Of a DNA stretch of 64,000 bases, positions 57,461 to 64,000 are shown piece by piece. The position numbers were made by a program, and so were the translations under genes. Under the pieces are notes generated by a model that saw only the letters and a list, made by a program, of their open reading frames with translations, ran no database searches and was not told the origin of the DNA. This stretch comes from Amylostereum areolatum (Eukaryota; Basidiomycota; Agaricomycetes; Russulales; Stereaceae): the NCBI GenBank assembly GCA_012932865.1, contig SAXG01000018.1:248001-312000 (forward strand), in the 5' to 3' direction. How positions within the stretch are numbered: position 1 is the first letter of the stretch; the number at the start of each line of letters is the position of its first letter.

Positions 57461-57969
57461 ATGCGCTGTGCGGCGTTCCTGTGTTTGTCGGTGTTCTTCG
57501 TCTTGGTCATTTCTTCATGTGCGTATATTCCTACGATTTTGGCGGGGCATGACGGGCTGACATCTCTTACTTCGCAGTGCTCCCAGCGGCACACGCTGCG
57601 CCCATTCTACCTCGGGACGTACTCACCGTCCGATGTCCTTCGTACGAGTGTCGGAATGCAGAAGTGGTGGTGAGTTTGTTGGTAGTACTCCACCATTGAA
57701 ATGAACTGAAGTGTGCGTGACAGTCCGGAACAACCGCGTCGGACGATATGCAATCCAAATTGAACTCACTCGTGGACGCGGTCATCATGCTGCTCTCGGG
57801 CTTCAAAGCTTCGCTAGCAGACGGTTCCACGGAAACCCCTTCCCCGACATCCTCTGAACCATCCACACTACCATCCGCTCCTATCGACATCTCTACCGTC
57901 AGCTTTACTCCGGATCCCATCATGGCGGCCTCGACGCCAGCACCTACCCCATCCGCGACCTCGACATAA
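57461..57969 (+). CDS. Small secreted protein, unknown
   Basis: Three exons (57461-57518, 57578-57669, 57724-57969) join in frame to 131 residues. The first 28 residues form a clear signal peptide (MRCAAFLCLSVFFVLVISS, then an AHAAP cleavage region). The mature part begins ILPRDVLTVRCPSYECRN with a C-x5-C pair, has one amphipathic segment (SKLNSLVDAVIMLLSGFKAS) and ends in a P/S/T-rich tail likely to be O-glycosylated. No GPI signal is visible. I do not recognise the family; size and layout fit the small secreted proteins of basidiomycetes. Confidence 0.7.
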
Positions 57970-58571
57970 CCATCTACCCCCTAGCCTCCTCTCAAAAAAA
58001 AAACGCCGCACAGGCTGGTTACTTTCTTGCGCAACCTCCCTTCCCTGGGTTATTTCCCCACGGAACGCCCGTCCATTCCTTGCTGTCACAGTCGCCCATC
58101 TTTTTCTCCCGTGCACATCCCGGGAATGTTTTGCTTTTGCTCTTCGCCGTCTGTCATTACCCCCCTTCATTTGCTACCTTGTCCGCCTCGCTGTTTATTG
58201 TTTATTGCTATTACATTGTTACTTAAGACTCCTGGAATATTATTGTACATGTACTGTTGTATCGCATATATCCCACATTGTACCGCCAAACTGTCATACC
58301 CTGTGTTGTATCAATAGACTTGCCCCCATGCCCCCACCCTTCGGATCGTTCGACTCCCCGCTCAGAATCCTGACAGCCATTTCCCATGGAGATCGTGAAA
58401 GCGTACGGAAGGAGAGCATTGCCATAAGTACTTGACATTGCGTTACGGCAATGAACAAGCAAGACACCCGAAAGAACAGTTTCATAAGTCGCCCCCCCTC
58501 AGAAAATATAGTACACGCGCATCAGACTCTGCGTTGGCATGATACGTTGGGGTTTCCCCTCAGATATCAAT
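57970..58571. other. Convergent intergenic region
   Basis: This stretch lies between the small secreted protein (plus) and NagA (minus). It is pyrimidine-rich on the plus strand with TTGTTTATTG-like segments, as expected of 3' untranslated DNA. No gene is seen. Confidence 0.5.
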
Positions 58572-60562
58572 CTACTGTTTCATCCACACTTGTTTCCCCT
58601 GCTACCCATGTACTAACGACGTTCCCGTTACGGTCTAGGACAACGAGGTCCGCATCTGCGCCCGGGCGAAGGGTACCCTTACGATTCTCAATCCCAAGAC
58701 ACCTGCGCAGGCGATCAGTGAGGACGAAAAACACGAGAGGGACAGCCTAAACGCACTTCGCAGGGTTGAACGTCGCACACTTGATCGCCTCACCGAGGGA
58801 ACAGCCCGTGAAGCGAGAAAAATTGCGAACGCAAGTGTCGAGAGTAACCACGCTAGGGAAGGTACCTAGTTAGATTCTGAAAAAAGGAGCGAGAGGGAAA
58901 GGTGTAGTTGCCTTCCGGCCGAGCGTATCCTGTTCCTTCGAGGTAGAGCTTCACGCCTTCCTTCACGAAGCGTTTTCCGTCGCGCCATTCATGGACACCA
59001 TCCTTTAGGTTGGGGTCAAGGATCTTCATGGCTGAGAAGACTCTGTCAACATTGACCATTAGATAGAAACAAGATGTACCCACCATCCGTGATGAGGATG
59101 CATCCTTCTGGGTAGACATTATACGCCAGCTACGATGACTATGAGCAGTTTGGGATATCGGTGAAAACAAAGTGACGTACCCTGACAGAGTTCGGGTGCG
59201 AATGAATGCCGTCCACGATGAGCTCATAGAACGGACGTTCGAACTCCATGTCTGCTACCTGACCTTTCTCGAGATGAAGAGATGCCCTGCTAGCCTGACG
59301 GACAGGTCCTCCTCCGGGAAGCTTGCGAACCTTGGACGCAACGTGTGTCGCCGCAAGAATCGGCGATTGAGGTGGCGTTTGCTGCTCGGCGAGGGCTTCG
59401 GAAGCAGCAGGGGCCGTGCGCAGCGCCGGGGTGATCGATCCACTGGTGGGCGATATTTGCCCGCTGGTTATGGGGGAGAAAGGAGAAGCAAGGTGAGGAG
59501 ACGCGCCGAGGAGGCCAATGATAGACGGGTCGCGGTGGTGCAGTTGGGGCATGGCGTTGAAAAGGTGAGTGATGAGTCGCGCACCGCGGCGGACGGCGTT
59601 GGTAGCGATTTCGGTGGTCGCGATACTTTGGAAAAATCAGACCCTTGTTCGAATTGATGCGTATGAGCACACCCACCTGTGGCCGATCGAGAAGACGACA
59701 CCGCGGTCGGTCAGGTCTTTGACAGAATCCATGACACCCTCGACCTCCGGCGCTGCCGTGATGATGCGTACGCCAAGGCCCTTTGTGGGATCTTCCATGA
59801 GCCAGTCTTCCTGGTGTGCAAGGTTTGTGGCTCCATAAGTCTCCTCCAGCGACGAGAAACCGGCGGGTGCAGTCCGGAGGAATGGCGGTGCATGGGCACC
59901 GCGCTTTGCCATCTGCAAGAAAGGGCCTTCTGCATGCCAGCCCAGGAGAGTAGCACCTTGAGGATGGGCGTATGGACGAAGCAGGCGGAGGATGGATGGG
60001 TAGATGGACTTTTCTTGGGTCTAACATTCGATTGACGAGTGTAATTGGGGCAAAAGCGAAAGTACCACGCACTATGATTGTAGGTACAAGTCTGCAGGGC
60101 AATGAGTTCCACAAAAAAGTATGTTGAAGCGGTTGAAACGCACGAAGTCACGCCGGTTTCGACGATCTTGGAAGCGACATGCTTCAGACCCGCGCGGTAG
60201 GTTTCGTCATCGCCCTCGTACACGGAGAAGTCGAATCCGTAGGCACCGTTAATCTGGATGTCGAGAAACCCTGGGCTAAGGGCCACGGGTAAGCCGAGTC
60301 GATAAGGACGAGGAAAGTACGCACCTGACGATGTTGCCTCCCATGTCAATCACCCGGTCAGGTCGTTCTTTCCTCAAGAAGAACGTTCGCTACATCGATG
60401 AGGTTGACGATACAGCTCCGGACGGGCTCAAAGGTAGCATACCTGAGCATCAAGGACGACGCCTCTGCGCTCGTCGATCCATAGATCTTTCTCGACGAGA
60501 CTGCCGTCCTCGAGAGGGATCAGACAGTTGGTGAAGCAGATAAGGCCGTTTGGTGAGGTCAT
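58572..60562 (-). CDS. N-acetylglucosamine-6-phosphate deacetylase (CE9)
   Basis: The enzyme removes acetate from GlcNAc-6-P on the route from chitin-derived GlcNAc to fructose-6-P; it is cytosolic. The start at 60562 gives MTSPNGLICFTNCLIPLEDG; exons follow with VIDMGGNIV, SPGFLDIQINGAYGFDFS, LLGWHAEGPFLQMAKRGAH, GVVFSIGH, ITHLFNAMPQLHHRDP, ELIVDGIHSHPNS and LITDAMKI, which carry the metal and catalytic residues. The last exon has GTLRPGADADLVVLDR. An S/P/A-rich insert of about 60 residues follows HRDPSIIGLLG, longer than in bacterial NagA. The last residues STWVAGKQVWMKQ need one base fewer in a GGGG run near 58598; without that the protein ends at 58567. Another frame slip near 60065 is possible. 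Fungal orthologs lie in GlcNAc-use clusters, but no such neighbours are here. Confidence 0.9.
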
Positions 60563-61426
60563 GGCGGTAGAACCAATTCTATAAATCGTGAAGGAGGAGA
60601 AATCAGGTGGAGAATGAAGGAAAGCGTCACCCCCTCTGAAAAGGCCGGACTAGAATTATCGCAACACACGGAGCCATGTGCAGCGTTGTGGGACTCCATT
60701 TCCGGGATCATTTGCCATATCCGAGATAGAACGCCGATGGGAAGGTTTGCGCTCTCCGAAACGAGATACGGATTTCAACGGACGAAACCGAACTGGATGT
60801 ATTCTGGCCGTACTTAGAAGGTATTGGGATGAGACTCATGAGAGCAGGAAGAAGGAAGAAGACGAAAATTCGAATATCATGTAGCTGTCTCACGTGACTG
60901 CCCAACTGAGAACCTACATAGAAGTCTGAGATAGTCCCGGTCCGGACAACACCTTTGTTCAACGATGGCTGCAAATGCTCATACGTTTTCACCTTCTGCC
61001 TCGCCTCGCCTTGATGTGGAAGAGCAATGAAGAGGAGGCTTTGACAGGCAACAACATTCCGATCAAGGACTCGGAGAAAGGGCTACAATCTGCTGCCAGT
61101 CCCCACTAGTCAAATGATATAAAGAGCCAGGAGGACAATCTATTGCGCGTGGCGAGGGCATCCTGAACTTCCGTAGCATGTAGAGTAAAGTTTAGATAAG
61201 TATCACAACCGACAAACAACAGCGTGTACAGTACGGCGAACAGGACACATACACACGGAGCTCGAAAAGTTCTAAAGCAAACAGATAACTTGACGCGCCG
61301 GAGAAGCCAAGTAACATAAACGAAGCTTGGTACACGCACCGATCAGTCTAAGAGGGCGTCTAAAAGCACCCCGCCTGACCTCGTCCTCCAGTCCCAAGAC
61401 CCGACCGAAGTCACACGCAGAACCTC
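60563..61426. other. Intergenic region, no supported gene
   Basis: Short open frames on both strands have no recognisable features. The stretch just above 60562 should hold the NagA promoter. Confidence 0.5.
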
Positions 61427-62431
61427 TCATAATGTCTGCCAGAATCGCTCCTCCATCCCAACTCCGTTCACCCCCCGCTGCAGACCCTCCCAGACCCTCC
61501 TCCATGTACCGTCCACGTCCTCCCTGATCATCAACTGCTCGTTGCCCTTGTAGGCCTCTATCAACTGGGCCTTGATGCCAGACTCCTCCTTTGTCGCCTG
61601 CGTGAACATCCCAGGAAGGACGCTCACGCTAAGCTTCGTGGAGGGCCGCTCGTCCAGGATGTACTCGAGGTCCACCAGGAACTCTGCGTCGTTCTCTGAA
61701 TTCGCATGGGTACGCCTGGGCAGGTGCAGGTGCGTCACTTGGGGCAAAGGACCGACGGCGGCCAGGACATCGCGGGGACGTGCCCACGTCACCCCAGGCT
61801 CGCTGATGGACAAGTGGGTGGTCTCCCGGAAGAGTTCGGGCACAACAACGGTCGGCTGGGGACGCATCAGGGCCTCGAAACACTTCGCAGGGCCCTCTCC
61901 CCACGAACTGATGGTGACATGCTTTGGCGCGGGAAGAGGTCGAGTCATGTCGGCCAATGCCATGAGGGCTGGCCCGGGGATGACCAGCGTATGCAATGAA
62001 GAGCATGCGCGGAGAATGGCACCGAACTCGGCGTTTGCGCTGGCGAGACGGTCTTCGGCAACATGGGTGAGTGCCAGGCTCTTGACGTACACCGCGGAAA
62101 GCTTTGGGTTCGTCGACGCGGTCCGCGCAAACAGCGAGACGGCGCGTGCGGTCTTGAGGACAACCGTGCGGTAGAGGAGGGATGCGAATACGTGGGAGAG
62201 GCGCTTGTTGATAAGGCCGAGGGAGGATATGGTCGCCTTGGGAGAAGGGCGGTGGAAGCTCGGGGCTTTTATGCCGCGCTGGGGAAGAGCGAGGGAGACG
62301 ATGTAGAGGAGGATTTCGGTCGGAAGGGTGTCAAAGGTGAGTGTATCTTCCGTCTTGTTGGTGATGAGGGAAAGGGAGAGACCGCGACGGCGGTGGGTGC
62401 GTGTGAGGGTGAGTGTTCTAGTGGCAGTCAT
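61427..62431 (-). CDS. F-box-like protein, single exon, 334 aa
   Basis: This is a probable substrate adaptor of an SCF ubiquitin ligase. The ORF opens at 62431 with a basic leader, then an F-box-like segment FDTLPTEILLYIVSLALPQ at about residues 33-51. Family-typical lines follow: LGLINKRLSHVFASLLYRTV, VKSLALTHVAE and LHTLVIPGPALMALADM, resembling the weak leucine-rich repeats of mushroom F-box proteins. It has no introns. The gene is divergent from SEM1, with about 460 bp between starts. The target is unknown. Confidence 0.82.
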   Translation of the reverse strand: MTATRTLTLTRTHRRRGLSLSLITNKTEDTLTFDTLPTEILLYIVSLALPQRGIKAPSFHRPSPKATISSLGLINKRLSHVFASLLYRTVVLKTARAVSLFARTASTNPKLSAVYVKSLALTHVAEDRLASANAEFGAILRACSSLHTLVIPGPALMALADMTRPLPAPKHVTISSWGEGPAKCFEALMRPQPTVVVPELFRETTHLSISEPGVTWARPRDVLAAVGPLPQVTHLHLPRRTHANSENDAEFLVDLEYILDERPSTKLSVSVLPGMFTQATKEESGIKAQLIEAYKGNEQLMIREDVDGTWRRVWEGLQRGVNGVGMEERFWQTL

Positions 62432-62893
62432 CTTGAACGTTCTCGTTCTGCGGAGACTTTTTTTCCTGGCGAGGATATAGAATGCGGAGGCAATGGATGA
62501 GGAGATCCTGGGGAGGTCGCTGAGAAATACAAGACTCTTTGAACGGACTGGGGTCGGGCTAGGGTGATCTGGTTCGGGGAGAGTTCGGAAAGAGTCGGGC
62601 GTAGGGGAATGTTGTCAGCGGTGTCTATAGTCTATGAATGAATTCTATGAGGGGAAGAGGAAGGAGCTGGCGAGGGACGGCGAGAGGATGAGGCGACGGC
62701 TCGCAGAGTCGCACACTGCTTGCCAACTCTGGCGCGATCCCGGATTCCCCGGAACCCGACGCTCCTCCGACTCCCGACCCGAGTCACGTCACCGTTCCTG
62801 TAAGACAGTGACCGTTACAGTCACGATAACACGCGTGATGACGCGTCGCGGTCGAGCGCAGACGCGTTCCTCCGCATCTCCAAGCCCGTCACC

Positions 62894-63311
62894 ATGTCCG
62901 CCGCCGCATCCACGTCCAAAACAGCACCGGAAGCCAAAGTCACGGACTGTAGCAAAACCAGAGGAGTCCCAGCCTCATCTTGGCGTCCTCGAGGAAGACG
63001 ACGAGTTCGAGGAGTTTGAAGCCCAAGGTGCGCTCTTCATTTCTTTCTCGATCTTCCTACCTTCTAATGGTGGAACTATCTAGATTGGGACGATTCAGAG
63101 ACTGCGTTGGCACACCTGGGAAACTCGGCACCTGGAGGAGCCAAGTCACAAGGAGACAAACTCTGGGAGGACAACTGGGACGACGATGACATTGAGGATG
63201 AGTTTAGCGTCCAGTTAAGGTGTGTGATCAATACCTTTCACGATGAAAATATCTGACATGCTCCCCAGGAATGAGTTGGCGAAGACGGGCAAGGAGCCCA
63301 TGCAGCACTAG
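62894..63311 (+). CDS. SEM1: 26S proteasome lid subunit SEM1/DSS1
   Basis: SEM1 is a tiny acidic protein of the 19S lid, also found in TREX-2 and BRCA2-type complexes. Exons 62894-63027, 63084-63219 and 63269-63311 carry LGVLEEDDEFEEFEAQ joined to DWDDSETALAHLG, then LWEDNWDDDDIEDEFSVQLR and NELAKTGKEPMQH, the full family signature. The ATG at 62894 (CACCATGTCC) gives MSAAASTSKTAPEAKVTD in a frame that needs one base fewer near 62948 to reach VAKPEESQPHLGV. The alternative is a longer N-terminus in the downstream frame from an upstream ATG (for example in MTRRGRAQTR). Identity is certain; the start is not. Confidence 0.92.
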
Positions 63312-63537
63312 TCGATCGACCTTGTTTCCATACCACTTGTATTCATATTGTCCACCACAAATTCACGCCTGCTCCTTGTCCGCTCTTCGTCGGAGATTTC
63401 CTTTTTCACAGACATGTGAGGTTGTTTACCTGCTGGTAGAGTTCTGCGATCTGGATCTCCTTCTCCGAACGGGCTTAATGAATCAAGTATGCAATGGTGT
63501 ACCGATCCGACATGCTGCTCAGTAAGAATCGCATACG
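63312..63537. other. Short convergent gap
   Basis: This is 3' untranslated DNA between SEM1 and the partial minus-strand gene. It may contain a further small exon of the latter, since a GTATTG donor-like site occurs near 63570. Confidence 0.4.
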
Positions 63538-64000
63538 TCACGACGATATTGGTTTACACAATACGGAAGACACCACCTCCCGAAGTTCATCCATGGGCCA
63601 TTCCTCCGGCGTTCCACACTCGGTCAAATCGAGACACTCCAGCCGTTTGCCTCGTTTGTGCTTGTCCTTCGCCCACGCCTGCAGTCTCACCACCATCAGA
63701 CTATCTGGGGGGAAATAAGAAAGGTCGAACTTGGCGAATGACAGCGTAACGAGGTTATCGAGGATAGGCGACGGCCATTCCTCGTCGTGTCTCGGGAATT
63801 GCAACCCAATGTACGCGGCCTCTTTGCGCGTCCCCCGGAAGTGCTCCAGCACAGGACACCGTTCGAGGAAGCTACCCATGTCCGGCAACGAATAGATGAC
63901 CCCGTCTGTGTCCATGGACAGCGCGCGCAATCCTTCCGTGGGAAACGACCGGAAAACGCTGTCGTAGATATACTTCGGGACTCGCCAAGGGAGGATGAAC
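63538..64000 (-). CDS. F-box/LRR-like protein, 3' part, cut by window edge
   Basis: The frame is open from the window end to a stop at 63538. It contains SVFRSFPTEGLRALSMDTDG, MGSFLERCPVLEHFRG, LDNLVTLSFAKFDLSYFP and a further KRLECLDLTECGT line, the spaced leucine pattern of mushroom F-box proteins that lack strict leucine-rich repeats. The N-terminal F-box would lie beyond 64000. The last residues may instead be encoded after an intron starting near 63570. Confidence 0.6.
   Translation of the reverse strand, partial: FILPWRVPKYIYDSVFRSFPTEGLRALSMDTDGVIYSLPDMGSFLERCPVLEHFRGTRKEAAYIGLQFPRHDEEWPSPILDNLVTLSFAKFDLSYFPPDSLMVVRLQAWAKDKHKRGKRLECLDLTECGTPEEWPMDELREVVSSVLCKPISS

Noticed and set aside
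59172..59657. 161-codon plus-strand ORF inside NagA
   Set aside because: It is antisense to the NagA exon carrying HLFNAM and DGIHSHP motifs; a shadow frame.
62063..62500. Plus-strand ORF overlapping the F-box gene
   Set aside because: It is antisense to the F-box ORF, glycine/glutamate-rich, and lacks any family support.

Overview
The window looks like nuclear DNA of a filamentous basidiomycete, most likely an Agaricomycete. Genes are densely packed on both strands and broken by many 37-90 nt GT-AG introns. Encoded proteins include PEX5, TRM44, RRP12, ERV14/cornichon and SEM1/DSS1, together with degenerate seven-transmembrane genes and families typical of mushrooms. No rRNA, tRNA, CRISPR array or bacterial-style operon was found. 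The genus cannot be named from the sequence alone.

Layout. Positions 1-25,000 are accessory and repeat-rich. Two paralogous multi-exon amidohydrolase genes (1040-4758 minus, 19120-22944 plus) lie head to head. The 14 kb between them holds a truncated gene, a dispersed repeat (copy A, from 6201) with a nested TIR insertion (7700-8904), a hAT-type MITE (9105-9720), one proline/serine-rich gene (13347-15085) and long gene-poor stretches. An inverted second copy of the dispersed repeat (copy B, 22985-24421) abuts the 3' end of the second amidohydrolase gene. Positions 26,000-41,640 form a compact housekeeping block: TRM44, PEX5, ETF-alpha, an FAD monooxygenase, a PAC2-like proteasome chaperone, RRP12 and a glycerol-3-phosphate acyltransferase. 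They are arranged as alternating convergent and divergent pairs. Positions 41,640-48,000 are again repeat-rich, with a second hAT-type MITE (42462-42961), a second copy of a 220-bp repeat, a decayed membrane-protein gene and a cysteine-rich orphan ORF. Positions 48,000-64,000 carry an RRM/RGG protein, ERV14, a secreted GH29 alpha-L-fucosidase, a small secreted protein, GlcNAc-6-phosphate deacetylase, an F-box protein, SEM1 and a partial F-box/LRR-like gene.

Themes. PEX5 (peroxisomal import) and ETF-alpha (electrons from acyl-CoA dehydrogenation) share a 169-bp divergent promoter region. SEM1 and the PAC2-like protein both serve the proteasome. ERV14 and GPAT act at the ER. The fucosidase and NagA handle sugars. 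The most striking structural signals are three tiny exons (11, 12 and 12 nt) conserved in both amidohydrolase paralogs, tandem hairpin units inside the inverted repeat, a clean filled-versus-empty site for a TIR element, and a patchy excess of apparent single-base insertions. The insertions break RRP12, the fucosidase, NagA and SEM1, and GPAT and the PAC2-like gene are also broken, while neighbouring genes are intact. That pattern looks more like residual sequence error than biology, but needs reads to settle. Exon coordinates were derived by hand from splice signals and reading frame.
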